Shown piece by piece: positions 24,671 through 32,989 of a stretch of DNA of 64,000 bases. A model generated the notes under the pieces. The model was not told where the DNA came from. It worked only from the letters and a program-made list of their open reading frames with translations, and did no database searches. The translations under genes and the position numbers were made by a program. The DNA comes from Polyangium fumosum. Its GTDB lineage: Bacteria; Myxococcota_A; Polyangia; Polyangiales; Polyangiaceae. The stretch's first letter is position 1, and every line of letters begins with the position of its first letter. Location: the NCBI RefSeq assembly GCF_005144585.1, contig NZ_SSMQ01000011.1, positions 1-64,000 on the forward strand, given 5' to 3'.

Positions 24671-24958
24671 TGCCCTGACCCCTACGTACAGGTTTCTCCG
24701 AGATTCGGAGAGCCTGGAGAAGCAGGTTGTCCGACTGATATGCTTACCGTCAAGGATGGAAGCGCGAAGCACGCTTTACGTAGGACGTTCTCTGTCCTAA
24801 AGACCCTGGGCCAGCAAGATGCGGGCCGTAATGCGGATTGCATACTGTCGAGTTTCTGACCCCGCTCGGGACACGAGGTAGGGTCGGACGTTTTCAGCAT
24901 CACAACGGAAATCGGCGCGAGCCGGTCGATTCTTTCGATCCAAATCCCTCGCTCGATC

Positions 24959-25849
24959 ATGTTCCGGGACATGGCGCGCCCTACGATTCCCTCTCCGCTC
25001 ACGACCGAACTGGTCGCGCTTCGTCCCGAGGTGGCATGCATCCTGCAAAATCGTTCGGACGCCCTCGCCACCGACAGGATCCAAGAACTCATGCTGCGGG
25101 GGTTCGCGGCGCTCTCCGGCTACACGGCGCACCCTGACGGGGTGCGTCCGTGGCTGTTCGGCATCGCCAAGAACCTCCGGAGCGAGGAGAAGCGCCGGAC
25201 ACGGCGCGAGCGCGAGCACTTCTGTCCGGACCTCGGTGACGCCGAGCGCACGGCGTCGCCCGGCGCCTCTCCCGAGGAGGAAGCTCGGCGCTCCGAGGCC
25301 CGGCGCGCGCTCCTATCGGCGTTGAAGACGCTTTCGCCGGAGCAGTTCCTCGTGCTCGTGCTCGTCGACCTCGCCGAGTGCTCATGCTCGGAGACGGCCG
25401 ACCTACTCGACATCCCCCTCGGCACCGTCAAATCGAGGCTCCTCGCGGCGCGCACGAACATGATGCGCGCCCTCGGCCCAAAGGAGCAGTATCTCGGCGC
25501 CGTGCCGATCGCCTTCTTCCGGCGCCGCGCCCTCGCGCGCCGGGTGTGCGACTACGTGTACCCCCTCGGGCACGCGCTCCTCGCGTCGCTGTTCTTCGTC
25601 CTGTACCGGCCCGCGCCGCCCGAGGCTTCGGCCATCGCGATCGGCGCTGCCCGCGTCCTCGGGGCGTCGGCGGCCGACGTGGCGAGGGCCGCGGAGGTCT
25701 GGGGTTCGACGACAAACCGGCCGCCGCCGCTTTCGCTGCCGTCGACGACGGCGCCCGTGTCAAGCAGCGTGGCATCCCCCGATCCGTTCGTCGTGAAGCG
25801 CTCGGGGCAAGGGCGTCGACCGCTTCGCGGGCAGGGTTGGTCCTGGTAG
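24959..25849 (+). CDS. Sigma-70-like factor with C-terminal hydrophobic segment (module copy B)
   Basis: 296 residues. Region 2 is short and partly recognisable (TDRIQELMLRGFAALSGY, VRPWLFGIAKNLRSEEKRR). Region 4 is clear: RRALLSALKTLSPEQFLVLV, then CSCSETADLLDIPLGTVKSRLLAAR, a helix-turn-helix of ECF-type sigma factors. About 125 extra residues follow, including RALARRVCDYVYPLGHALLASLFFVLY, which could be a membrane segment, and a Pro/Ser-rich tail. Such a tail may tether or restrain the sigma factor. The TPR-PEGA gene starts 34 bp later and the lipoprotein gene follows, forming a three-gene unit. The start could also be the ATG at 24971. Confidence 0.8.
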   Translation: MFRDMARPTIPSPLTTELVALRPEVACILQNRSDALATDRIQELMLRGFAALSGYTAHPDGVRPWLFGIAKNLRSEEKRRTRREREHFCPDLGDAERTASPGASPEEEARRSEARRALLSALKTLSPEQFLVLVLVDLAECSCSETADLLDIPLGTVKSRLLAARTNMMRALGPKEQYLGAVPIAFFRRRALARRVCDYVYPLGHALLASLFFVLYRPAPPEASAIAIGAARVLGASAADVARAAEVWGSTTNRPPPLSLPSTTAPVSSSVASPDPFVVKRSGQGRRPLRGQGWSW

Positions 25850-25883
25850 ACGCCGCCATCGGGTCACGGTATCGATCGCGGGG

Positions 25884-27128
25884 ATGCGTCGTCTCGGTCT
25901 CGTTTCGGTCCTCCTCTGCGGCCTCGCGTCCCCCGCATGGGCAGAGGCCCCGATCGACACAACGGAAGAGGGCGAGGAGAGCGCGGAGGACTTGCGCTTT
26001 CGTGCCCTCGCGTCGCTGGGGGATCGCGAGCGCGCGGCGGGCCATCCCCGTGCGGCGGCGAGGGCGTACATGGCAGCGCTCGAGGTCCGCTCCGATCCGC
26101 TCATCGGCGGGCGGCTCGGCGTCCTGTTCGTGCAGCTTGGTCGGCCCGAGCTTGCTCCCGAGCTTTTGCTCGACGCGATCCATCGCGCGACCACGTCGCC
26201 GAAGGAGCGTGAAGGGTTCTTCAAGGCGCACGAGGCGGCGCGCGCGCAAGGCTCGTGGATCGAGCTGATGGTGTCCCATCCGGGCGCGCAGGTGACGCTG
26301 GACGGCGAGCCTGCGGACACGCGGGGGCACACGGCATCATGGTTTTTCGTCCGCGCGGGGGAGCACGAGGTACGCGCGAAGCTCGACGGGTACGAGGAGG
26401 CCGTCGAGAAGTTCACGGTGATCAAGGGCGAGGACCGGCCGGTGCGGATCACGCTCAAACCGCTGTCCGTGCCGCCTCCGGACGTGAAGGCGATCTATCA
26501 GCCGGAGAAGGATTCGCCGAAGATCGTGGCCCCCACGGTCGTCGTGGGTGAGCCGAAGTTCACGAAGCAGGAAGACCCGTACGCCTACGACGACAAGCCC
26601 GCGACGAACCGAGGCGACGGGGAGAAGAAAGGCGTGCGGGGCTCGATCGGAGGGGGGCCGGTCGTTGTGTTCGGCGTGGCGTCGTGGATGCCCGCGGTGG
26701 GGTTGGCTGTGGGGGGGAGCTTTCGGCCAAGTGAGTATGTATCGCTCGGGGTTGAGGGCCGGGCCGCGTGGCTAACGGCCGGCGTAGCTGAGAGGCCCAT
26801 CAACGCAATGACAGCCGGAGGTCTAGCGAGCGTTTGCGGGCACTGGCGCTGGCTTTTCGGCTGCGCGGTGGGTCACATTGGCGTGATCCACGTCGAGGGT
26901 TTGCCCACTGCGTACGCCTCGCCCCCGCTCACGTTTACCAAGCCGGGGTTGGGTGTGCGCGCGGGCGCAAAGCTGAACATGACGCAATCATTCGCTATCC
27001 GCGCAAGCGTGGATGTTTTGGCTTTGGCTACGGGCACACAGATTGTCGCGAGGCAGACTGTAATTGTCGACCATCCGCCGGTCCTAATCGGAGCGCAACT
27101 TGCGGGCGAGTGGGAGTTTGGGCAATGA
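25884..27128 (+). CDS. Secreted TPR-PEGA protein with beta-rich C-terminus (module copy B)
   Basis: 414 residues. Signal peptide MRRLGLVSVLLCGLASPAWA; TPR-like helices at about 40-115 (RERAAGHPRAAARAYMAALE, DPLIGGRLGVLFVQLGRPEL, LLLDAIHRATTSP); PEGA domain at about 125-195 (GAQVTLDGEPADTRG, AGEHEVRAKLDGYEEAVEKF). A Lys/Pro/Asp-rich linker leads to about 160 residues of alternating beta strands (GPVVVFGVASWMPAVGLAVG, VSLGVEGRAAWLTAG) ending in WEFGQ. Such an end resembles an outer-membrane barrel or its relatives. Its stop overlaps the lipoprotein start. Paralogues are at 20388 (broken) and 36062. Confidence 0.8.
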   Translation: MRRLGLVSVLLCGLASPAWAEAPIDTTEEGEESAEDLRFRALASLGDRERAAGHPRAAARAYMAALEVRSDPLIGGRLGVLFVQLGRPELAPELLLDAIHRATTSPKEREGFFKAHEAARAQGSWIELMVSHPGAQVTLDGEPADTRGHTASWFFVRAGEHEVRAKLDGYEEAVEKFTVIKGEDRPVRITLKPLSVPPPDVKAIYQPEKDSPKIVAPTVVVGEPKFTKQEDPYAYDDKPATNRGDGEKKGVRGSIGGGPVVVFGVASWMPAVGLAVGGSFRPSEYVSLGVEGRAAWLTAGVAERPINAMTAGGLASVCGHWRWLFGCAVGHIGVIHVEGLPTAYASPPLTFTKPGLGVRAGAKLNMTQSFAIRASVDVLALATGTQIVARQTVIVDHPPVLIGAQLAGEWEFGQ

Positions 27129-28288
27129 TCAAAATGGCAATCGCTTCGAGCGGTATCGCGCTAGTAGTAGCATGTTCGGCACCCTCATCGGTGGGCATTC
27201 TGGAGTGCGATCCCAACGCAATCGTCGTTACTCCGGAATGCATACCAGACGCCGGCGCCGACGCCGACGCGAGCGACGACGCGCCCGACGCGGAGATCCA
27301 AGCCGAATGCACTGGTCGCTGCGTCCCCGAGCCGGACGATATCTCGGCAGGCGACTGGCCTCGCACGCCGCTGCTCCTCTACGTCGGCCCCAAGGGCCAG
27401 GTGCCGACGAGCTGCCCGGATACGACGCCGAATGATGGTGTCGACAAGGACGTCTTGTTCATGAAGTATCGTCGCTTCATGCACATCGACGCGCCGCCCG
27501 CGACGTGCCAATGCACCTGCCCTCCATCCGAAGGGACGTGCACCGAGCTTCCCGAGACGATCGAAATCCGCGCGGGCACCTGCGCGGAGAACGGAGCCCC
27601 CGCCCTCCCTTTCGGCGGACCCGTCGGCTGGGACGGCTCGTGCACGAGCGCGAACGCCCTGCCGGCGGGGGCTGATTGCGGCGGCGAGCCTTGCGCGCAG
27701 TCCGTGTGGTCCTCGCCGCTCCCGGGGCCGACGAGCGAGGCGTGCCCGGTAACGACCGTCCCGGCCGCGGTCGCGACGGCGCCGGCTACGTGGCTCACCG
27801 AAGGCATCGCATGCGAGGCCAAGGAACTCGAAGGCGCGTGTGATCCCTCGACGTACCGGTGCGCGCGGGATCTGCCGCTCCCGTGGCTCCTGTGCGTGTC
27901 TCGTTCCGGTGAGCATCAATGCCCCGGGAACTACAAGTACGCGCGGTTCGTGATGTACGGCGAGGAGCCGCTCGATGAGCGCGGTTGCAGGGCGTGCGAA
28001 TGCGGCGGGGAGCCCGAGGGGAGCGCCTGCCTGGCAACGCTGAGGCTTTACAGCGATGCGACGTGTGGAGACGAGGCTGACAAGGTCGGAGTGTCATCGT
28101 TCGGCGACCAGTGCGTGAACGTGCACCCTCCCGGGCGCGCGCTCGGCAGCAAGGCGATCACGAACCTCGCGTACACGCCGGGCACGTGCTCTGCAACCGG
28201 AGGCGAACCCACGGGCAACGCGAGGGGCGCGCCCGGAGAAGCCGTGACGTTCTGCTGCCTTGAACCGTTCTACCTGCCACCCAGGTAG
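27125..28288 (+). CDS. Cys-rich lipoprotein (module copy B)
   Basis: 387 residues, starting with an ATG that overlaps the TPR-PEGA stop. The signal ends in the lipobox LVVACS. An Asp/Ala-rich linker (DAGADADASDDAPDAE) precedes a Cys-rich body with TCQCTCPPSEGTCTELPETI then EIRAGTC, and GGPVGWDGSCTSANALPAG. It ends with EAVTFCCLEP. The copy C lipoprotein (34848-36029) aligns along its length: RCKCTEATGACTTLPETIEV, GGPDGWDGSCTNANALTAG and EQAVTFCCRP. It probably works at the cell surface with the TPR-PEGA protein. Confidence 0.8.
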   Translation: MIKMAIASSGIALVVACSAPSSVGILECDPNAIVVTPECIPDAGADADASDDAPDAEIQAECTGRCVPEPDDISAGDWPRTPLLLYVGPKGQVPTSCPDTTPNDGVDKDVLFMKYRRFMHIDAPPATCQCTCPPSEGTCTELPETIEIRAGTCAENGAPALPFGGPVGWDGSCTSANALPAGADCGGEPCAQSVWSSPLPGPTSEACPVTTVPAAVATAPATWLTEGIACEAKELEGACDPSTYRCARDLPLPWLLCVSRSGEHQCPGNYKYARFVMYGEEPLDERGCRACECGGEPEGSACLATLRLYSDATCGDEADKVGVSSFGDQCVNVHPPGRALGSKAITNLAYTPGTCSATGGEPTGNARGAPGEAVTFCCLEPFYLPPR

Positions 28289-28701
28289 CACCTACTCCCA
28301 CCTATTTCTTGCGTTCGTCGATCCGATTCGCGTCCCCGATCATGTAGCGCGGTTGAAGGGGCGAGACTCGGGCCACCGGCGGACGCGCGTGCGGTCCGAC
28401 GGCTCTCGACGCTCGTCCCCTCCTGCCCGAGCCGAACACGGTCCTCCTGGCCTCGTAAACGAAAAGGCGCCGTGTTCGGCCTCGGGCGGGTTTGTCCGAT
28501 AAACGACCCGCAGAAGAGGGCGATGGGGATGCGTTGCGGTCTCTGGGCGGCACCTTCGTGCTTCCATCGTCCTCTCCTGCCGGTCGTTTGCGACTAAAAT
28601 AGTCACCGATCCGAGGCGACTGCGCCGCGCGGCGTTTCCCCGTACGCGCACGCTCCGCGCGACGCAGCCGCCTCGGGCCGATGACTTCCTGGAGGTAACC
28701 G
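28289..28701. other. Intergenic stretch with an 18-bp inverted repeat
   Basis: No gene is seen in these 413 bp. GCCCGAGCCGAACACGG at 28425-28441 pairs with CCGTGTTCGGCCTCGGGC at 28470-28487 with one bulged base and a 28-base loop. It lies too far from the upstream stop (about 140 bp) to be a plain terminator without doubt. It may be a terminator, an mRNA element or a regulator site. GGAGG just before 28702 is the ribosome site of the next gene. Confidence 0.5.
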
Positions 28702-29331
28702 ATGAGCGCCGCACCCGACATGGATGACGACGACGCCGCTACGACCGTCATGGATCGCGCGGCCCTGCCCCCCGCGAGCGGAATGCGCGTCTCCGTCGCC
28801 CATTCCGAACCGCCCCGGGACACCATCGCGGACCCGCCCTCCCTGTGGAAACGCGCCCGTGCTTTCGCGGGTGCGGTGTGGCGTGAATGGCGCGAGCGCG
28901 TCCGCAAAGCGCGCCTTTCGGATCGACTCCCACCGCCTCCGCCACCGCGATCCGCGAGGGCAACGCAGGTCTCGGCGGGCGCCGTCGGCCATGACGAGCG
29001 CGGGGAGCTGCTCTTGCTTGAAATCCTGCGCGCGGCCCCGGCGTACCAGCACGCCGCCGTCTACGTCGCGAGCTACGGCACCGCGCTCCGCAATCGCGGG
29101 AGCGAGGCGTACGCCGAAGGCATCGTCCACTACGCGCTGTCGCGCATGCGGCCGGACGCCGATGGATACGTCTCCTTCGCGCGGTTGCGTGACATCCTGT
29201 GCGACGTTTCGGCTTCCGGGGCCCTCGTATCTGCGCTTCTTCGCCTGGAGAAGGCTGGCGTCGTTGATATCCAGCGAACCGAGGAAGCGCCGAAGGTGCC
29301 CCATCGCGTTCAGCTCCGGATCCCCCTCTAA
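28702..29331 (+). CDS. Hypothetical protein, possible winged-helix C-terminus
   Basis: 209 residues with a strong GGAGG before the ATG. The first 30 residues are acidic and disordered. Residues 45-75 are basic (WKRARAFAGAVWREWRERVR) and followed by a Pro run. The C-terminal 110 residues are helical and end in VSFARLRDILCDVSASGALV then SALLRLEKAGVVDIQ, which resembles a winged-helix or replication-type helix-turn-helix, though weakly. It is unrelated to anything in module C. The small SDG-motif gene starts 17 bp downstream, so the two form an operon. Confidence 0.6.
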   Translation: MSAAPDMDDDDAATTVMDRAALPPASGMRVSVAHSEPPRDTIADPPSLWKRARAFAGAVWREWRERVRKARLSDRLPPPPPPRSARATQVSAGAVGHDERGELLLLEILRAAPAYQHAAVYVASYGTALRNRGSEAYAEGIVHYALSRMRPDADGYVSFARLRDILCDVSASGALVSALLRLEKAGVVDIQRTEEAPKVPHRVQLRIPL

Positions 29332-29348
29332 AAAAGGAATGCGACATC

Positions 29349-29699
29349 ATGGCAACCAAGCCGTCGACCATGGAAACGGAGCTTGTACTCGCAAGCGATG
29401 GCGCGATTTATGTTAGCTTGGAGGACAAGCCGCCCGCTGGCCGACGGGTGTTCACTGGATATGCGCTGAGCGCCGACGAATGCGCGCAGCACGGCACGCG
29501 AGGCTTGCTCCGCTGGGCCAGCCTCCAGCTCCTCGCGCTGGGGAGCGATGGGCGCGTGTACGTCGGAGAGGGCTTGGTCGATCCCAGAGGGCGCAAAAAG
29601 TTCAGGGGCTACGCCCTGACCCCCGAGGAAGCCAAACGTGCCGCCCGGGAGATCCACCGAACGGCGTTCAACGTCACCATAGCGGCGCGGACCAAGTGA
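29349..29699 (+). CDS. Small protein with two SDG-x-(I/V)-YV repeats
   Basis: 116 residues. Two homologous halves are visible: ASDGAIYVSLEDKPPAG-RRVFTGYALSADE and GSDGRVYVGEGLVDPRG-RKKFRGYALTPEE. The second half plus the AFNVT end matches the 79-residue protein at 37294 (GSDGHLYVS, RKQFVGYELTSKE, RLAFNAT). So copies B and C of the sigma/PEGA/lipoprotein module both have this family nearby, in different positions. There is no signal peptide and it is probably cytoplasmic. The fold looks like a small alternating beta domain. I do not recognise a named family. Confidence 0.65.
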   Translation: MATKPSTMETELVLASDGAIYVSLEDKPPAGRRVFTGYALSADECAQHGTRGLLRWASLQLLALGSDGRVYVGEGLVDPRGRKKFRGYALTPEEAKRAAREIHRTAFNVTIAARTK

Positions 29700-29890
29700 A
29701 GGTGAACCCCGACCCCGAGAAGGACGCGGCCGAAGCGGCCGTGATCTGCATCGTTGGCATGGGTGCAATTTTCGCCGCGGTTTTCCTCGCGCTGTTCACC
29801 CATGCCGGTCCCGAGCCGTACGTCTTCATCTTGTTCGCCCTGCTCTTCACGCCCGTAGCGCTGCGCCTAATCGAGCATGACTCCGAGTGA
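29696..29890 (+). CDS. Small two-helix membrane protein
   Basis: 64 residues from a GTG that overlaps the stop of the previous gene (GTGA). After a short acidic N-terminus (VKVNPDPEKDAAEAA) come two hydrophobic helices, VICIVGMGAIFAAVFLALF and YVFILFALLFTPVALRLI. The next gene begins inside its 3' end, which supports a translated, coupled small gene. Function unknown. Confidence 0.5.
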   Translation: MKVNPDPEKDAAEAAVICIVGMGAIFAAVFLALFTHAGPEPYVFILFALLFTPVALRLIEHDSE

Positions 29891-30467
29891 GCCGCGAGCG
29901 GCAATGGCCATCAACGAAAAACGAACGCGGTGCCCCGCAGATGTCGGGCCAAGCGTAGGCATTCCGTTGTTAGCGGAGTGCGATCCGCCCCGGCTCGTTT
30001 TACATCGCTACCGCGATCGGTTCATGGTCGAGGTCTACGCCTCCACGCGATTTGGCCCGCTGGTCTTCGTATTCTTCGCGCGGTCCAGCGGCAGGGACGT
30101 CCGTCTCCGCGATCTGTTCGTGGACTGCTATAAGGGCACCCGTTGGTTGGGCAGGGCGGAGGTCATTGATGAGAAAACGCGGGACGAAGTGTGTTGGCAG
30201 CATGTGCTTTTCTTGCCTCTCGTGCGCCGCGCACTCGCGTGGGCGATACGGCGAAACCTGAACCCGCGATGCTGGTGTCCGCTCGGGCACCCAGAGAAGT
30301 GCTGGGGCATCAATCACGGTCCGCAGCCAAAGCTCCCCGATCTTCCCGAGCTGCGGTGCCGGATCAAAGCGGCATGCAGGCAGCCGCATCGCGGTTGGTG
30401 TGTAGCCGCCGCCCCGGGGCAATGCCTCCATGTTGCCGGAGCTGGGGGGACTACTTCGATCTCGTAG
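29877..30467 (+). CDS. Hypothetical protein
   Basis: 196 residues, starting at an ATG that overlaps the upstream gene by 14 bases. Soluble, with a basic Cys/His-containing C-terminal part (LNPRCWCPLGHPEKCWGINH, CRIKAACRQPHRGWCV) that might bind metal. The N-terminal half has PRLVLHRYRDRFMVEVYAST then FGPLVFVFFARSSG. No family recognised. It is the last gene of the run begun at 28702. Confidence 0.5.
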   Translation: MTPSEPRAAMAINEKRTRCPADVGPSVGIPLLAECDPPRLVLHRYRDRFMVEVYASTRFGPLVFVFFARSSGRDVRLRDLFVDCYKGTRWLGRAEVIDEKTRDEVCWQHVLFLPLVRRALAWAIRRNLNPRCWCPLGHPEKCWGINHGPQPKLPDLPELRCRIKAACRQPHRGWCVAAAPGQCLHVAGAGGTTSIS

Positions 30468-30712
30468 GCGCGTCAGGGGAGTTCAGGAGGTCCACCGGAT
30501 CGTCGGCATCGGCGCAATCCTTGCCGCCTCCGAGTGAGGAAGAGCGGTCCCAGTGTCGCGCCCGTGGGACGATACGCCCCGCCGAACGTGGGCGCGTTCC
30601 CCAAGACCCACGTTTGCCACCTCACTTAGAAACACGCGAGCCCCGAGCATGCCCGGCCCGGCGAAACCCTTGTAGACATGTAAGTCGGGCCTGTGGTAGT
30701 GCGAACGGTCGT

Positions 30713-31255
30713 ATGGGCAAACGGTTCGAGTACGTCGTTCGGTTGTCGGTCGTCGTCGTGTCGGTCGTCGCTTCAGGGCTCAGCGGTTGCAAGAGCGAGG
30801 CAGATCACCAGCGGGAGCAGGCCGCGTTTGCGCTGGAGGTGGCACGCGAGCAGGAGCGTCTGCGCGCCGAAGAGGAGAAGCGGCGCGCGGACGCCGAAAA
30901 AGAGGCCATCCAGCAAGCCAAGCTCCGCATTCTGCGCGACCCCTCGTCCGTACTCGTGGCTGACAATCTCGGCTACTTCGACAAAGGGATCATCAACAGC
31001 TATCGGCAGTTGGTGAAGATGAGTGTACTCAACAAATCCAAGTACGCCCTTGGTAGTATTGAGGGGGAAGTCGACTGGCTGGATGACAACGGGCACAAGG
31101 TTGGCTCGGTCCCTTTCACTCTGAAGGGGTCGATTCCGGCGGGTGACACCAAGTGGTTCTCCAAAGACGCGGGGACACTTTCGAACGGCACGCTCCAAAC
31201 GAACGCGACGCGAACCCGAATCCGGTTCACTCGCGTGCAGCTCATCGAGGAGTAA
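30713..31255 (+). CDS. Lipoprotein with a charged coiled-coil neck
   Basis: 180 residues. The ATG at 30713 puts a lipobox (SGLSGC) after the signal MGKRFEYVVRLSVVVVSVVA; the longer upstream frame has no coding character. Residues 30-70 form a charged helix (EVAREQERLRAEEEKRRADA). The C-terminal 110 residues form a beta domain with VLVADNLGYFDKGIINSYRQ, ALGSIEGEVDWLDDNGHKVG and KWFSKDAGTLSNG, similar in style to FxLYD-type domains that follow LxN/YxN patterns. Cell-envelope role likely; function unknown. The next gene starts one base after its stop. Confidence 0.65.
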   Translation: MGKRFEYVVRLSVVVVSVVASGLSGCKSEADHQREQAAFALEVAREQERLRAEEEKRRADAEKEAIQQAKLRILRDPSSVLVADNLGYFDKGIINSYRQLVKMSVLNKSKYALGSIEGEVDWLDDNGHKVGSVPFTLKGSIPAGDTKWFSKDAGTLSNGTLQTNATRTRIRFTRVQLIEE

Positions 31256-31671
31256 ATGACGAGAGATCCGTCCGACTTCGAATGGCGTGTCTTCCGGCCC
31301 GTGGCAGAGGATGCCCAAGGTGTGCTCAACGACTTCGCAGCCGAAGGCTTCGAGGTACGTGCGCTGAAGGAATCCCGCCGGACGTTCCCGCAGGCGCGCA
31401 TCCTCGTCGCTCGAACAGACTCCTTATCGTCGCACGGCGGCGGGGACGCGCGACGGCCGCCAAACCAACGCTTTGCGATCGGAAGGGCTACTACCAGCCG
31501 ACTTGTCGTGACAAGGCAGAGTTGGAAGTGCTGTTCTCGGAGGGAGAGCCGTTCACTGCGTGTCCGCTTTGCCTGATGCCTGTACAGTGGGGTTGGGCGG
31601 ACGGTTGGAGAAACAGGGAGTTCGAGCAGCACCCTGCCGAAAAGGCCACGCCTTCGGACGGCGAGCTATAG
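31256..31671 (+). pseudogene. Small gene(s) with a probable frameshift
   Basis: The ATG directly follows the lipoprotein stop. Frame 1 codes well for about 55 residues (FEWRVFRPVAEDAQGVLNDF, AAEGFEVRALKESRR, ARILVARTD) and then loses character. A second frame picks up from about 31430 with KPTLCDRKGYYQPTCRDKAE, then LEVLFSEGEPFTACPLCLMP, and ends at 31671. No good start codon lies in the second frame near the switch, so one gene broken by a frameshift is likelier than two genes. The C-terminal part has a CPLC pair that may be a zinc ribbon. Confidence 0.45.
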
Positions 31672-31687
31672 CTGAAGGAGTAATAGC

Positions 31688-32071
31688 ATGCATGACCACG
31701 ACGACGGCCCCTTGGCCACGGTGCGGCCTCAGTTTGCGCGCCTCTATGGACTGCTTGCCCGTCATTTACCTTCGCATTTGCACACGGGAGCGGCGCTCGC
31801 CTCAGAGCCGAACTTTTGGGAAGCTTTCAAGATCATCCTTAGCGACGCCAAGGACTTGGCCCGAGTTAGGGTCGCCAGGGCAGGGCGGGCGGAGGTCTGG
31901 GTAGGCTTCTACGCCGACAAGCCCGACGCGGATTGCTGCGTCGAGATCGTCCAGCTCAAGGAACGCGGTGAATTCGGGATCCAGGTGGCGCGGTGGGGAC
32001 TCCGGACGCTCGACGAGCTTCTCGCGATGGCTCCGCGAGAGGTCGAGGTGTTCTTTGCGCCCGTCCGGTAG
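31688..32071 (+). CDS. Hypothetical protein
   Basis: 127 residues; GAAGGAG is well placed before the ATG at 31688. Soluble alpha/beta protein with FWEAFKIILSDAKDLARVRV and EVWVGFYADKPDADCCVEIV. No signal peptide and no family recognised. It is the final gene of the plus-strand run after the lipoprotein at 30713. Confidence 0.6.
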   Translation: MHDHDDGPLATVRPQFARLYGLLARHLPSHLHTGAALASEPNFWEAFKIILSDAKDLARVRVARAGRAEVWVGFYADKPDADCCVEIVQLKERGEFGIQVARWGLRTLDELLAMAPREVEVFFAPVR

Positions 32072-32115
32072 CGTTGCCTCTGCTTGGAGTGACGGGGCCC
32101 CGGGCGTGACGTTGG

Positions 32116-32457
32116 CTACGTCGGGGGCTCGTGTGTCGTGCGCGCTTGGAGTTCCTTCCGAAGCTTCCGGCGCTCGCCCTTCGGCAGCTTGCGGGCGAGA
32201 TCCGCGATCCGATCCAGCTCGTCGTCTTCCGGGAAGGTGACGACGCAAAACGGGGACACGCCGAGCGCGGCTGCGATGCGTTCGACGGTCTCGATGGTGA
32301 TCGCCGCGAGGCCCTGCTCGACGCTCGAAAGGTGACCTTTTGACATCGCGCCAGCTTCGGCGAGATCCTGCAAGGACATGCCGCGCTCGGTTCGCAGTTC
32401 GCGGATACGAGCGCCAACTTTCAGGCAGAGCGGCTTGGGTTCGGTTCGTCGGGGCAC
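32116..32457 (-). CDS. XRE-family helix-turn-helix regulator
   Basis: 113 residues from a GTG at 32457 with AGGAGG upstream. The HTH_3 (Cro/CI-type) domain spans about residues 12-70: VGARIRELRTERGMSLQDLA, EAGAMSKGHLSSVEQGLAAI and VERIAAALGVSPF. A charged tail (DELDRIADLARKLPKGERRK) follows. It should bind DNA as a dimer and probably controls itself. It lies convergent to the gene at 31688 and downstream of another small minus-strand gene. Confidence 0.9.
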   Translation of the reverse strand: MPRRTEPKPLCLKVGARIRELRTERGMSLQDLAEAGAMSKGHLSSVEQGLAAITIETVERIAAALGVSPFCVVTFPEDDELDRIADLARKLPKGERRKLRKELQARTTHEPPT

Positions 32458-32581
32458 AGTTCCTCCTACTCGCGCGTGAGTGGGTCCAAGGTCCCTACCA
32501 CAGAGCGAGCGCTAAGACAAACCCCGCGGACAAACGATCCCGCGAGCCCCCCCGGGTGCGAGGGGGGCCGCGGTGGATGGA

Positions 32582-32815
32582 TCACCGTCGCTTCATGACG
32601 CGAAGAAGATTGGCGACGGCCGTGTGCGCCGCCCGCGCGGCGGCCATGTCGTCAGCGGTGTCCGGCATCATCGCGAGGAGCCGGCCGGCAGCCTCGTGCG
32701 CGACCACAGCGGCGTCGAGGTCGCCTGCCGCCGCCGCCGTGACCTCTCCTTGCACGAGCACGGCCAGAAGGGTCCTGCGTGGGTCGGCTCCGGGGGGACC
32801 CCAAAGGGCGGCCAC
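32582..32815 (-). CDS. Hypothetical small helical protein (start uncertain)
   Basis: The well-coding part runs from DPVAALWGPPGADPRRTLLA to the end NLLRVMKRR and is rich in Ala, with helices like GEVTAAAAGDLDAAVVAHEA. I give the GTG at 32815; the frame stays open upstream through a plausible DPRPGDDGSAP segment to an ATG at 33037, which would overlap the tldD-like gene and its palindrome and is unlikely. No family recognised. It may pair with the XRE regulator just downstream. Confidence 0.45.
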   Translation of the reverse strand: MAALWGPPGADPRRTLLAVLVQGEVTAAAAGDLDAAVVAHEAAGRLLAMMPDTADDMAAARAAHTAVANLLRVMKRR

Positions 32816-32951
32816 GGGGTCCGAAGTGGCACCAACACGCGCCAACGGTGCCGATCCGTCGTCACCAGGACGTGGATCCAGCGGGTTACGCCGGGTCAGG
32901 GGTGCTAGAACTGTTCTCGGGGGGTGAATCGACCGGGCTTTGCCCGGGCGA

Positions 32952-32976
32952 GAGGGGGACGCGAGGCGTCCCCCTC
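32952..32976. terminator. 11-bp stem hairpin, possible terminator
   Basis: GAGGGGGACGC pairs perfectly with GCGTCCCCCTC across a 3-base loop. It lies just downstream of the tldD-like gene on the minus strand. There is no T-run, as is usual in GC-rich genomes. It may act with the palindrome at 32990-33031. Confidence 0.45.
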
Positions 32977-32989
32977 GGGACGAAAGAAG

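Noticed and set aside
24671-24958. Possible small gene between the vgrG remnant and the copy B sigma gene
   Set aside because: The frames on both strands are short, differ from the neighbours in codon pattern and have no ribosome site or domain.
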